DNA of 9,240 nt from Campylobacter sp. (GTDB taxonomy: Bacteria > Campylobacterota > Campylobacteria > Campylobacterales > Campylobacteraceae), in the NCBI GenBank assembly GCA_024680445.1, contig JAILCJ010000013.1:1-9240 (forward strand), read 5' to 3'. Position 1 is the first letter of the stretch; every line of letters starts with the position of its first letter. The notes beneath the pieces are model-generated. The model ran no database searches. It saw only the letters and a program-made list of their open reading frames with translations, and had not been told where the DNA came from. Both the position numbers and the translations under genes were made by a program. Shown here one piece after another: positions 1-6,978 of this stretch.

Positions 1-10
1 GGGCAAAATA

Positions 11-505
11 ATGAAATTTGTTTCTATACTCATGGGTAGCAAGAGTGATTATGAAATCGTAAGCGAAGCTGCCAAAATCCTAGAAAAATTTGATGTAAAA
101 TACGAACTTGTCATTACTTCGGCACACCGAAGTCCAGAAAGAACTAGCCAATATGTAAAAACAGCAGACGAAAAAGGGGCACAAGTTTTCATAGCAGCCG
201 CCGGTATGGCAGCCCACCTTGCTGGTGCGGTCGCTGCAAACACTACAAAACCAGTTATAGGCATACCAATGGGAGGCAGTGCATTAAGCGGAGTTGATGC
301 CTTGTATTCGACAGTGCAAATGCCAAGTGCCATACCAGTTGCAACCCTTGCTATCGGCAAAGCAGGTGCGATAAATTCAGCATATTTAGCCATGCAAATA
401 ATGGCACTTAGTGACAACGAACTCGAACTAAAACTTAAAAAAGACCGAGAAGAAAAACGAGAAAGTCTAAGACAAGACTCATCAAAAGTCGAAGTGATAC
501 TTTAA
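11..505 (+). CDS. purE: N5-carboxyaminoimidazole ribonucleotide mutase (PurE)
   Basis: PurE acts in cytosolic de novo purine synthesis. Class I enzymes interconvert N5-CAIR and CAIR, making the carboxylated imidazole used by PurC. The 164-residue length fits the family. Near the N-terminus is the phosphate-binding MGSKSD (residues 8-13), followed by SAHR at 37-40 with the likely catalytic His39. AAHLAG at 68-72 carries His69, and SALSGVDALYSTVQMP lies near 90-105. The AHL-type loop and the overall fit to E. coli PurE argue for class I rather than the CO2-using class II (AIR carboxylase) type. The C-terminus (about 135-160) is a charged helix. The ATG at 11 starts directly at the conserved beta strand, and upstream sequence is cut off by the window edge, so its ribosome site is only partly visible. 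The stop overlaps the AAGGAG that serves the next gene. No purK partner is in this window. Confidence 0.95.
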   Translation: MKFVSILMGSKSDYEIVSEAAKILEKFDVKYELVITSAHRSPERTSQYVKTADEKGAQVFIAAAGMAAHLAGAVAANTTKPVIGIPMGGSALSGVDALYSTVQMPSAIPVATLAIGKAGAINSAYLAMQIMALSDNELELKLKKDREEKRESLRQDSSKVEVIL

Positions 506-514
506 GGAGAGCTA

Positions 515-988
515 ATGCAAACATTTTTAAAGATAGACGAATTTTGCCAGTTGGTTCATCTTGATCGTGATGTGGTTGAAAGTATGATAGAACGCGGTGC
601 TTTAAATACCAGCACTCACGACGGCGAACTTTACATAGAAGCAAACGAAGGCACAATGAGCGTAGTACCAGCCGAAGCAGGCACAAATGTAGCGGTAACG
701 CCGACTTTGCCGGGTGAAAGTTTCGTCGAAAAAACCATAGGAACTATCTTAAATTTGCACGAAAAAGTCCTTGACGCCAAAGACGAAACTCTCGAAGCTT
801 TGCGAAACGAAAATAAATTTTTAAAAGAAGCTTTATACTCTATGCAAGAGCTTTACGACGAGGACAGAAAAACGGTAGAAACGCTTACCGAACAGCTTAA
901 AATTTCACAAAACGAAGTTGAATTTCTAAAACGAAAATACAAACTTATGTGGAACAAAGCTGTCGAAAATTTCAGTGATAGCAAATAA
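515..988 (+). CDS. Small HTH plus coiled-coil protein of unknown function (probably the DUF3972 / Cj0703-type family)
   Basis: This 157-residue protein has no known reaction. Residues 3-45 (from FLKIDEFCQLV to GELYIEANEG) look like a short helix-turn-helix of MerR/excisionase type followed by a beta hairpin. Residues 46-67 are a Pro/Gly/Val-rich linker. Residues 68-152 are long, highly charged helices with heptad-like spacing (LHEKVLDAKDETLEAL, LKEALYSM, VEFLKRKYKLM), suggesting a coiled coil and dimerisation. There is no signal peptide or membrane segment. A strong AAGGAG at 504-509 overlaps the purE stop and fixes the ATG at 515, so the gene is probably co-transcribed with purE. From memory, the same arrangement occurs in C. 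jejuni (purE, Cj0703, glyQ), and I associate the sequence type with DUF3972, which is not certain. A DNA-binding or scaffold role is inference. Confidence 0.85.
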   Translation: MQTFLKIDEFCQLVHLDRDVVESMIERGALNTSTHDGELYIEANEGTMSVVPAEAGTNVAVTPTLPGESFVEKTIGTILNLHEKVLDAKDETLEALRNENKFLKEALYSMQELYDEDRKTVETLTEQLKISQNEVEFLKRKYKLMWNKAVENFSDSK

Positions 989-1086
989 TTTTTTTTAATC
1001 ACTTGCCGTTTTAAAGCAAAGTTTAAAACAAATTTTTATTAAATTTCAGGCTAAATTTCACAAAAATTTCGCCAAAAAGGTAAAAA
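989..1086. other. 98-base gap before glyQ with T8 tract and AT-rich dyad
   Basis: The stop of the upstream gene is followed at once by eight T (989-996). A perfect 8-bp inverted repeat follows: GTTTTAAA at 1008-1015 and TTTAAAAC at 1022-1029, with a 6-base spacer. The stem has only one G-C pair per arm and no long T run behind it, so it is at best a weak terminator. It could equally be a protein-binding dyad upstream of glyQ. AAGG at 1077-1080 is the likely ribosome site for the glyQ ATG at 1087. No confident promoter is visible. Confidence 0.35.
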
Positions 1087-1941
1087 ATGACATTTTCAGA
1101 AATAATTTTATCCTTGCAAAACTATTGGCACAAACAAGGTTGTATCATAGTTCAGCCTTACGATATGCCAGCGGGTGCAGGGACTTATCACCAAGCTACA
1201 TTTTTACGAAGTCTAGGCTCTAAGCCGTGGGCGGCAGCCTATGTCGCACCGTCTCGTCGCCCAACAGACGGCAGATACGGCGAGAATCCGAACCGCTTGG
1301 GAGCTTACTATCAATTTCAAGTCATCATCAAACCAAGCCCTGAAAATATCCAAGAACTCTATCTAAAAAGCCTTGAACAACTCGGACTTGACCTTAAAAA
1401 ACATGATATTCGCTTTGTAGAAGACAACTGGGAAAGCCCTACTCTTGGTGCGTGGGGACTAGGTTGGGAGGTTTGGCTTGACGGCATGGAAGTAACGCAA
1501 TTTACTTACTTTCAACAAGTCGGCGGCATAGCTTGTGAACTCGTTAGTGGCGAAGTTACTTACGGACTTGAACGACTGGCTATGTATCTACAAGACAAAG
1601 ACAATGTTTATGATATCATTTGGGACGATAAAAACGGCATAGTAACTTATGGCGATGTGCATAAACAAGGCGAATTTGAGTGGAGCAAATACAATTTTGA
1701 AATCGCCGATACAAAAATGCTTTTTATACAATTTGACAACGCTTTTAAAGAGTGCAAGTCATGCTTAGAGGCTGAAATTTCACTGCCTGCGTATGATTAT
1801 TGTATGCTTGCGGCTCACACCTTCAATGTCTTAGACGCTCGTGGTGCCATAAGCGTAACTCAAAGACAAGAGTATATACTAAAAATCCGCGAACTAGCTA
1901 AGTCTTGTGCACTTTGCTATCTAAAAAGCCAAGAAAAATGA
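1087..1941 (+). CDS. glyQ: Glycyl-tRNA synthetase alpha subunit (GlyQ)
   Basis: GlyQ is the catalytic subunit of the bacterial alpha2beta2-type glycyl-tRNA synthetase, which charges tRNA-Gly with glycine using ATP. At 284 residues it is slightly shorter than the E. coli protein of about 303, missing only the variable C-terminal tail. Family landmarks are all present: the N-terminal YWHKQGC region (13-19), GAGT at 30-33, [16 protein letters not shown] at 55-70 (class II motif 2 area), [12 protein letters not shown] at 82-93, [21 protein letters not shown] (110-130), and motif 3-like GLERLAMY at 160-167. Family members I recall often have HPATFLR where this one has HQATFLR (35-40). The partner beta subunit glyS is not nearby and must be encoded elsewhere, as I recall for Campylobacter and Helicobacter. 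The gene ends in an ATGA overlap with the next gene, suggesting translational coupling. Confidence 0.97.
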   Translation: MTFSEIILSLQNYWHKQGCIIVQPYDMPAGAGTYHQATFLRSLGSKPWAAAYVAPSRRPTDGRYGENPNRLGAYYQFQVIIKPSPENIQELYLKSLEQLGLDLKKHDIRFVEDNWESPTLGAWGLGWEVWLDGMEVTQFTYFQQVGGIACELVSGEVTYGLERLAMYLQDKDNVYDIIWDDKNGIVTYGDVHKQGEFEWSKYNFEIADTKMLFIQFDNAFKECKSCLEAEISLPAYDYCMLAAHTFNVLDARGAISVTQRQEYILKIRELAKSCALCYLKSQEK

Positions 1942-2663
1942 TAAAAATTTCAAAAATTTATAAAATTTTAGACGAATTAGCACCCTTTCAAGACCAAGAA
2001 AGTTGGGATAATTCTGGGCTAATTTTGGGGGATCTAGATAGCAAGGTAGAAAGAATTTATCTTAGTCTTGACCTTGAATTATCAATGATACAAAATTTCA
2101 AAGCAAATTCCCTTGTTATCACGCATCACCCTTTGATTTTTAAAGGATTAAAAAAATTAGATTTTATCTCTTATCCAAGCCATATCATCAAAGCGATGAT
2201 GGCAAAAAACATAAGTCTTATAGCTATGCATACAAACTACGATAAGGCGGTACTAAACGAATACTTTGTAAAAGAAATTTTAGGCTTTAAAATAAGCAAA
2301 AAAGAAGAATTTTTAGCTTATAGCAAGGTCAAAATGAGCTTTGACGAACTTGCAAATTTGATAAAAGATAAACTTAACATTTCAAATTTGCGTTGCGTAA
2401 AGGCAAAAGAGACAGTCCGAAGCATAGCAGTTTGCACCGGTAGCGGCGGAGATATGATAGACGAAGTAAAAGCAGACGCATTTTTAACTGGGGATTTAAA
2501 ATACCACCAAGCCTTGCAAGCAAAAGAAAATGGACTAAATTTGATAGACATAGGACACTTCGAGAGTGAGCGGTATTTTGGGCAATCTTTGGCAAAATAT
2601 TTGCAAAATCTCAAAATTGAAGTTATAATAGCAGATTTTAAAAATCCATTTACCCACTACTAA
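1938..2663 (+). CDS. Nif3/YbgI-family dinuclear metal protein (GTP cyclohydrolase I type 2 homolog)
   Basis: This 241-residue protein is a compact member of the Nif3-like family, whose cellular role is poorly settled. Some homologs have GTP cyclohydrolase-like activity in vitro. The metal site can be read directly: THHP at 62-65 (His63, His64), AMHTNYD at 96-102 (His98, Asp102), and DIGHFESE at 204-211 (His207, Glu211). These correspond to the E. coli YbgI ligands as I remember them. TGDLKYH at 184-190 is the other signature. Residues 2-30 contain the usual WDNSGLILG start motif (23-31). I place the start at the ATG at 1938, which forms ATGA with the glyQ stop. An in-frame upstream ATG at 1905 would add 11 residues buried in glyQ and is unlikely. 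The protein lacks the extra central domain seen in longer Nif3 proteins. It is probably cytosolic and co-translated with glyQ. Confidence 0.92.
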   Translation: MIKISKIYKILDELAPFQDQESWDNSGLILGDLDSKVERIYLSLDLELSMIQNFKANSLVITHHPLIFKGLKKLDFISYPSHIIKAMMAKNISLIAMHTNYDKAVLNEYFVKEILGFKISKKEEFLAYSKVKMSFDELANLIKDKLNISNLRCVKAKETVRSIAVCTGSGGDMIDEVKADAFLTGDLKYHQALQAKENGLNLIDIGHFESERYFGQSLAKYLQNLKIEVIIADFKNPFTHY

Positions 2664-2672
2664 GGAAAAAAT

Positions 2673-3383
2673 ATGAACAAATATTTACAACAACTCGTTG
2701 AACTTTCTAGCTTTGACAAAGCTCTTGACGACTTTGCACCACGCATAGAAAATGTCCAAAAAGTTTTACGAGCTACAAAAGACGAACTAAATAATGTAAC
2801 AAATGAACTCACAAAGATAGACGCTGATGTGGCTGAACTTGCTTCACAAAAAGCAGGAACTAATGTGCATATCTCGGAATTTAATACTAAATTAAAAGAA
2901 ATTAGCAAAAAAAGTGGCTCTGCAAAAAGCGAAAAAGAGGTAAAAGCCCTAAATTTAGAAGAAGAGATCGCCAAAGAACAGCTTGACGCAGCAAACGAAG
3001 AGATAGAAAGACTAGAAAAACTTATAGAAAATAAAAACGCCAGCAAGGGCGAACTTGAAAGCAAAAAAACAGAACTAGAAGGCAAACTAAAAAGCGCTGA
3101 AACCGAAATTTCAAGCGAAGTTGAAGCCATAGAAAAAGAAAGAAATGAAGTTTATAAAAAACGTACAAAACTTGTTGGCGAAATGAACCAAAAAATCCTT
3201 ACATTTTATGAAAAAATTCGCAAATGGGCACACAATACAGCCGTTGTGCCGGTCAAAAAACAAGCGTGTTATGGTTGCTTTATGCAAATAAACGACAAAA
3301 CTTTTTCAGCCGTAGTGCGTGGCGAAGACATCATCACTTGTCCGCATTGTGGCAGAATTTTATATAAAAGCGAGCAAGCATAA
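2673..3383 (+). CDS. Coiled-coil C4 zinc-ribbon protein, HP0958/FlgZ-like
   Basis: This 236-residue protein has two parts. Residues 1-180 are almost entirely charged helix with long heptad-like runs rich in Glu, Lys and Leu, indicating an antiparallel coiled-coil hairpin. Residues 195-232 form a zinc ribbon with two knuckles, CYGC (199-202) and CPHC (223-226). This is the architecture of H. pylori HP0958 (FlgZ), reported to stabilise the flagellar sigma factor RpoN and to bind flaA mRNA. From memory, HP0958 also lies between the Nif3-like gene and waaA, so synteny supports orthology. Whether the Campylobacter protein has the same flagellar role is inference. AAGGA at 2662-2666, overlapping the upstream stop, fixes the ATG at 2673. 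There is no signal peptide or membrane segment, so it is probably cytosolic. The waaA start follows the stop by four bases. Confidence 0.9.
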   Translation: MNKYLQQLVELSSFDKALDDFAPRIENVQKVLRATKDELNNVTNELTKIDADVAELASQKAGTNVHISEFNTKLKEISKKSGSAKSEKEVKALNLEEEIAKEQLDAANEEIERLEKLIENKNASKGELESKKTELEGKLKSAETEISSEVEAIEKERNEVYKKRTKLVGEMNQKILTFYEKIRKWAHNTAVVPVKKQACYGCFMQINDKTFSAVVRGEDIITCPHCGRILYKSEQA

Positions 3384-3387
3384 ATTC

Positions 3388-4533
3388 GTGCTTGCGATTT
3401 ATTATATACTAGCCCTGATAGCTTGGACTTTCGGGGCTATTTTTCTTTTGATACTTGCTTTTAAACAAAAGTATCGCTTCTCCATACCAGCTAGATTCTT
3501 TTTATACAAAAACCTTAGTTATAAACAAGCAAAAGTGCATTTTCACGCTTGTAGCTTTGGCGAGATACGAGCTATAAAGCCGATTTTAACGGAATTTGAT
3601 TCAAAATTTATAAGCGTCATAACCAAAACCGGCTTTGATGAAGCAAAGAAAATTTGTCAAAATGTAGCCTTTTTGCCCTTTGAAATTTTCTTGCCTTTTT
3701 GGTTAAAAAGCTCAAAAGTGCTAGTGATATTTGAGGCTGAACTTTGGCTAATGCTCGTTTTTATCGCAAAACTAAAAGGCTCACGAATCTTGCTTATAAA
3801 TGCTAGAATTTCGGATAGAAGTTATAAAAGATATCTAAAATTTGCCTTTTTTTACAAAAAAATTTTTTCTTATATAAATGCCGTTTATGCCCAAAGCGAA
3901 CAAGATAAGCTAAGGCTTGAAAAACTTGGTGCCAAAAACATACAAATTTGCGGAAATATCAAATCCGCCTTCTTGCCAAAGACAACAAAAAACTATCAAA
4001 AACCAAGCCAAAAAGTCATCGTCCTTGCTAGCACGCATAGTGGTGAAGAAAAAATTTTATTAGATGAGATAAAACTAAGAGATGATGAAAAACTTATCAT
4101 AGCTCCAAGACACCCAGAAAGATTCGGCGAAGTCGAGCTTTTAGCAAAAGAATACGCAAAGAAATTTTCGCTAAGTTTTAGCAAATTCTCTGTGTCTAAA
4201 AACTTTGATAGCCAAATTTGTCTTATCGACTGCCTTGGCGAACTTGTAAATATTTACGCCATAAGCGATATAGTCGTGCTTGGCGGTAGTTTTGTACCAA
4301 ATGTTGGCGGACACAATCCCATAGAGGCGGCACAATTTAAAAATGCAATAATAAGCGGAGAGGATATTTTCAACCAAAAGTCGCTTTTTTCTGCCGTAGA
4401 CAATATCAAATTTGCCAAAGCAAATGAAATAGACGCTTTGATTCACTCTGATTTAAAAATAAGCAAAATCGCACAAATAGGCGATGCAAGCATGATTTTA
4501 CAAGACATAAGGACGCATTGTGGCACAAGATAA
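3388..4533 (+). CDS. waaA: 3-deoxy-D-manno-octulosonic acid (Kdo) transferase (WaaA/KdtA)
   Basis: WaaA transfers Kdo from CMP-Kdo to lipid A precursor at the inner face of the cytoplasmic membrane, beginning LPS/LOS core assembly. From the GTG at 3388 it is 381 residues, close to the usual length. Residues 2-25 (LAIYYILALIAWTFGAIFLL) are the N-terminal membrane anchor, followed by RFFLYKN (36-42). HACSFGE at 53-59 contains the probable catalytic base Glu59, and FEAELW at 115-120 is the second acidic signature. The C-terminal GT-B half holds APRHPERF (239-246), involved in nucleotide binding, and GGSFVPNVGGHNPIEAA at 299-315. An in-frame GTG at 3319 would add 23 residues lying inside the zinc-ribbon gene and in front of the membrane anchor, so I reject it. 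No good Shine-Dalgarno precedes 3388, so translation probably depends on coupling with the stop four bases upstream. Whether it is mono- or bifunctional cannot be told from sequence. Confidence 0.93.
   Translation: MLAIYYILALIAWTFGAIFLLILAFKQKYRFSIPARFFLYKNLSYKQAKVHFHACSFGEIRAIKPILTEFDSKFISVITKTGFDEAKKICQNVAFLPFEIFLPFWLKSSKVLVIFEAELWLMLVFIAKLKGSRILLINARISDRSYKRYLKFAFFYKKIFSYINAVYAQSEQDKLRLEKLGAKNIQICGNIKSAFLPKTTKNYQKPSQKVIVLASTHSGEEKILLDEIKLRDDEKLIIAPRHPERFGEVELLAKEYAKKFSLSFSKFSVSKNFDSQICLIDCLGELVNIYAISDIVVLGGSFVPNVGGHNPIEAAQFKNAIISGEDIFNQKSLFSAVDNIKFAKANEIDALIHSDLKISKIAQIGDASMILQDIRTHCGTR
4509..4513 (+). promoter_or_regulatory. Ribosome binding site deciding a GTG start
   Basis: AAGGA lies six bases before the GTG at 4520, inside the 3' end of waaA. 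No ATG in the correct frame lies near it, so this site supports the GTG start of the pseudouridine synthase and the 14-base overlap with waaA. Confidence 0.6.
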
Positions 4534-5278
4534 AGCTTACAAACTCTTAGCACTTCAAGAAGGCATTTCAAACAAAGAAGCAAAAGAACTAATAGACAGC
4601 GGTTTGGTCTATGCAAAAGGTCAAAAAATCCTAATTGCACGTGCTTTAATAAACCAAAATACAACTTTCAAAGTCCAACATCCACCAAAACCAAGCGTGA
4701 TTTTTGAAGATGAAAATTTACTTGTTATCAACAAACCAGCCTTTTTAACTAGCGAAAAAATAAGCGAAATTTATAAAACCCCACTCTTACACAGACTCGA
4801 TAAAGAAACAAGTGGCGTGCTAATGCTGGTAAAAAATCCAGAATTTCAAAAAACAGCGATAGAGGCATTTAAAAAAATGCAAGTAAACAAGATCTATCTT
4901 GCCGCAACTAAGGGCATACTTAGTGAAGAAATCACGCTTAATGATCCGATTTTAACTATAAAAACCAAAGGCGGTGCATACTCAAAAATCTCAAAAGACG
5001 GCAAACAAGCCATTTCAAAGATCACGCCTATTATGGTTGTAGGCAAAAAATCCTTGTTAAAAGTTGAGATAAAAACCGGCAGAACTCACCAAATAAGAGT
5101 GCATCTTGCAAGCATAAACTCACCTATCATAGGCGATGAGAAATACGGCAAAAACACGGCGGCAAGAATGTATCTACACGCCTATGAAATCGAACTTTTA
5201 GGCTATAAATTTAAAGCAGAATTGCCAAATGATTTTAAGCAACTAGGTTTTGAAATTTCAAGAAATTTTGAAATTTAA
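4520..5278 (+). CDS. RluA-family pseudouridine synthase (rRNA/tRNA modification)
   Basis: This 252-residue enzyme isomerises selected uridines in structured RNA, probably rRNA, to pseudouridine. Residues 5-50 look like an S4 RNA-binding domain (KAYKLLALQEGISNKEAKEL, then GLVYAKGQ). The catalytic domain begins near 60 with IFEDENLLVINKPA (61-74). LLHRLDKETSGVLML at 89-103 is the family hallmark, with the catalytic Asp94. KTGRTHQIRVHL at 185-196 is the second conserved motif, followed by IIGDEKYG. The position after waaA matches Cj0708 in C. jejuni as I recall it. The target uridine cannot be deduced, and the N-terminal S4 domain would fit RluC- or RluD-like enzymes. The gene starts with GTG behind AAGGA and overlaps the end of waaA by 14 bases, suggesting translational coupling. 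Confidence 0.92.
   Translation: MAQDKAYKLLALQEGISNKEAKELIDSGLVYAKGQKILIARALINQNTTFKVQHPPKPSVIFEDENLLVINKPAFLTSEKISEIYKTPLLHRLDKETSGVLMLVKNPEFQKTAIEAFKKMQVNKIYLAATKGILSEEITLNDPILTIKTKGGAYSKISKDGKQAISKITPIMVVGKKSLLKVEIKTGRTHQIRVHLASINSPIIGDEKYGKNTAARMYLHAYEIELLGYKFKAELPNDFKQLGFEISRNFEI
5253..5276. repeat. AT-rich 9-bp hairpin over the pseudouridine synthase stop
   Basis: AAATTTCAA (5253-5261) and TTGAAATTT (5268-5276) are perfect inverted repeats with a 6-base loop, ending inside the TAA stop. There is only one G-C pair and no T run follows, so it is a weak stem. It may only reflect the AT-rich, palindrome-prone base composition. Confidence 0.25.
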
Positions 5279-5301
5279 AGAGTAAATAAGAAAAATTTTA
5301 A

Positions 5302-5307
5302 TAAAAT
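5302..5307 (+). promoter_or_regulatory. Possible -10 element upstream of ffh
   Basis: TAAAAT follows an A/T-rich tract (5291-5301) and lies 34 bases before the ffh GTG. Campylobacter housekeeping promoters are known for a TATAAT-like -10 and A/T-periodic upstream DNA instead of a clear -35, which this fits. In DNA this AT-rich such matches are common, so the call is weak. Confidence 0.3.
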
Positions 5308-5328
5308 ACGAGCTTTATACAAAATTTG

Positions 5329-5333
5329 AAAGG
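5329..5333 (+). promoter_or_regulatory. Ribosome binding site deciding the ffh GTG start
   Basis: AAAGG stands eight bases before GTG at 5342. The next residues (FEQISESFRSAV) match the normal beginning of Ffh, so the GTG rather than a later ATG is the start. Confidence 0.6.
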
Positions 5334-5341
5334 TAAAATTA

Positions 5342-6682
5342 GTGTTTGAACAAATCAGTGAATCTTTTCGTTCGGCTGTAAATAAAATTCGCTTTGTTGA
5401 TGATGAAAAAGCATTAAAAAATGCTTTGGATGTATTAAAAAAAGCCCTGCTAAAAGCCGATGTTCATCACAAAGTTACCAAAGAATTGCTTAGCCTTATA
5501 GAAAGCGAACTTAAACAAAAAGGCATAGGTCAAAAGCAATTTTTAGACTCTATAAAAACAAATTTGACACAAATTCTAACCGCTCCGGGCAATCAAGGCT
5601 TTGTTTATGCTCCGACTGCACCGACCATAGTGCTTATGGCTGGTTTGCAAGGTAGCGGCAAAACCACAACGACCATAAAATTAGCAAATTATCTAAAACT
5701 TCGCAAAAAAAGAGTTTTGATTGCGGCTTGTGATTTGCAAAGATTAGCCGCCGTCGAACAACTCCGCCAACTTTGCGAAGCAAATGAATTAGATCTTTTT
5801 AGCATAGAAAATGAAAGCGATCCGCTTAAAGTTGCAAATTTATCACTTGCAAAGGCAAAAGAAGGTCTTTATGATGTGCTTTTAGTCGATACAGCCGGTC
5901 GTTTGGCGATAGATGAAAGTTTAATGACACAATTAAAACAAATAAAATCCGCCTTAAATCCTCATGAAATTTTTTATGTCGCCGACGCAATGAGCGGTCA
6001 AGACGGCGTTAGAAGTGCTGCTACATTTAATGAAGCACTTGGCATAAGTGGCGTGATTTTGTCTAAATTTGATTCAGATAGCAAAGGTGGAATTGCCATA
6101 AGCATAGCAAAACAGCTTGGAATTTCGCTTAGATTCGTAGGTATAGGCGAAAAAGTTGCAGATCTTGAAGCCTTTATCCCAGATCGCATAGTTGGCAGAA
6201 TCATGGGAGAAGGCGATTTGGCGACTTTGGTCGAAAAAACCAGCTCTATCATAGACGAAAAAGAAGCAAAAAGACTAAACCAAAAGATAAAAAAGGGCAA
6301 ATTTAACTTTAATGACTTTTTAGAACAAATGGAGAGCGTAAAAAAACTTGGCTCTATGAAATCTCTAATGGGCATGATACCGGGCTTATCAGGCATGGCA
6401 AATCAGCTAAAAGACTTGGATTTTGATAATTCAAAAGAAATTTTGCATATCAAAGCCATGATAAATTCCATGACAAAAAAAGAACGTGAAAATCCAGAGC
6501 TTTTAAACAACTCTCGCAAAAGACGTCTTGCCGCTGGTTCAGGACTTAGTCAAATGCAAGTCAATCGCTTTTTAAAACAATTTGAAAACGCTTCAAAACT
6601 TGCCAAGAAATTTTCAGGCAAAGGCGGCGCAAAAGGGCTAGCTAGCCTACTAAACCAAGCAAATCCAAATAGACCAAGATAA
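5342..6682 (+). CDS. ffh: Signal recognition particle GTPase Ffh (SRP54)
   Basis: Ffh with 4.5S RNA binds signal sequences on ribosomes and delivers them to FtsY at the membrane. The protein is 446 residues, full length for the family. Residues 1-85 form the N helical bundle. The G domain contains the P-loop GLQGSGKTTTT (101-111), DLQR (131-134), DTAGR (183-187) and the G4-type SKFDSDSKGG (241-250), which is Thr-Lys-Leu-Asp-Gly-Asp in many homologs. The M domain (about 300-446) is rich in Met, includes MKSLMGMIPG (339-348), and carries the RNA-binding SRKRRLAAGSGL (401-412). The tail is Gly/Lys/Asn/Pro-rich. It starts with GTG behind AAAGG. It is followed after 60 bases by rpsP, the usual neighbour of ffh in many bacteria. 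The 4.5S RNA gene is not in this window. Confidence 0.97.
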   Translation: MFEQISESFRSAVNKIRFVDDEKALKNALDVLKKALLKADVHHKVTKELLSLIESELKQKGIGQKQFLDSIKTNLTQILTAPGNQGFVYAPTAPTIVLMAGLQGSGKTTTTIKLANYLKLRKKRVLIAACDLQRLAAVEQLRQLCEANELDLFSIENESDPLKVANLSLAKAKEGLYDVLLVDTAGRLAIDESLMTQLKQIKSALNPHEIFYVADAMSGQDGVRSAATFNEALGISGVILSKFDSDSKGGIAISIAKQLGISLRFVGIGEKVADLEAFIPDRIVGRIMGEGDLATLVEKTSSIIDEKEAKRLNQKIKKGKFNFNDFLEQMESVKKLGSMKSLMGMIPGLSGMANQLKDLDFDNSKEILHIKAMINSMTKKERENPELLNNSRKRRLAAGSGLSQMQVNRFLKQFENASKLAKKFSGKGGAKGLASLLNQANPNRPR

Positions 6683-6683
6683 G

Positions 6684-6719
6684 GCTTAAATTTAGGTATA
6701 GTGGTATTTAAATTTAAGC
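6684..6719. promoter_or_regulatory. Perfect 11-bp dyad between ffh and rpsP, enclosing a -10-like hexamer
   Basis: GCTTAAATTTA (6684-6694) and TAAATTTAAGC (6709-6719) are perfect inverted repeats separated by 14 bases. The spacer contains TATAGT (6697-6702), one mismatch from TATAAT. The pair occupies most of the 60-base gap and ends ten bases before the AAAGGAG of rpsP. It can be read as an RNA hairpin in the rpsP leader, as a protein operator around a promoter, or as a weak terminator for ffh (no T run follows). I cannot decide between these. Confidence 0.45.
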
Positions 6720-6742
6720 ATTATTTATAAAGGAGAAACATA

Positions 6743-6973
6743 ATGGCAACCGTAGTAAGACTAACAAGAATGGGACGCAAAAAAACCCCATTTTATCGTA
6801 TAGTTGTAACAGATAGTAGAAAAAGACGCGACAGCGGCTGGATAGAAAGTATAGGTTATTATAACCCTATGACAGATCCAGAAGTCATCAAATTTGATGC
6901 ACAAAGACTTGCTTACTGGAAAAGCGTTGGTGCTAAACTTAGCCAAAGAGTTGAAAAAATAACAAGTAAATAA
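6743..6973 (+). CDS. rpsP: 30S ribosomal protein S16
   Basis: S16 is a 16S rRNA-binding protein of the 30S body needed for its assembly. The 76 residues are typical of the short form. The sequence begins [20 protein letters not shown] with the family signature, continues [22 protein letters not shown] (21-42), and ends with the [18 protein letters not shown] helix (53-70). A strong AAAGGAG at 6729-6735, seven bases before ATG, suggests high expression. It is the first gene of the compact rpsP-KH-rimM-trmD-rplS block, and its own promoter may lie in the dyad just upstream. Confidence 0.97.
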   Translation: MATVVRLTRMGRKKTPFYRIVVTDSRKRRDSGWIESIGYYNPMTDPEVIKFDAQRLAYWKSVGAKLSQRVEKITSK

Positions 6974-6978
6974 AATTT

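Noticed and set aside
49..417. Minus-strand open frame opposite purE
   Set aside because: It is a composition shadow of purE. Nothing in it resembles a known domain.
1905..1937. Upstream in-frame ATG extending the Nif3-family protein by 11 residues
   Set aside because: The extension overlaps the end of glyQ and has no ribosome site. The ATGA overlap start at 1938 matches the usual N-terminus.
2660..3130. Long minus-strand open frame of 156 codons opposite the zinc-ribbon gene
   Set aside because: It is a Ser/Phe/Leu-rich mirror of a Glu/Lys-rich coiled-coil gene. The + strand gene has a ribosome site, zinc ligands and synteny, while the minus frame shows no recognisable domain.
5998..6396. 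Minus-strand open frame of 132 codons inside ffh
   Set aside because: It is a shadow of the well-supported ffh coding sequence, with low-complexity Ser/Phe-rich translation.
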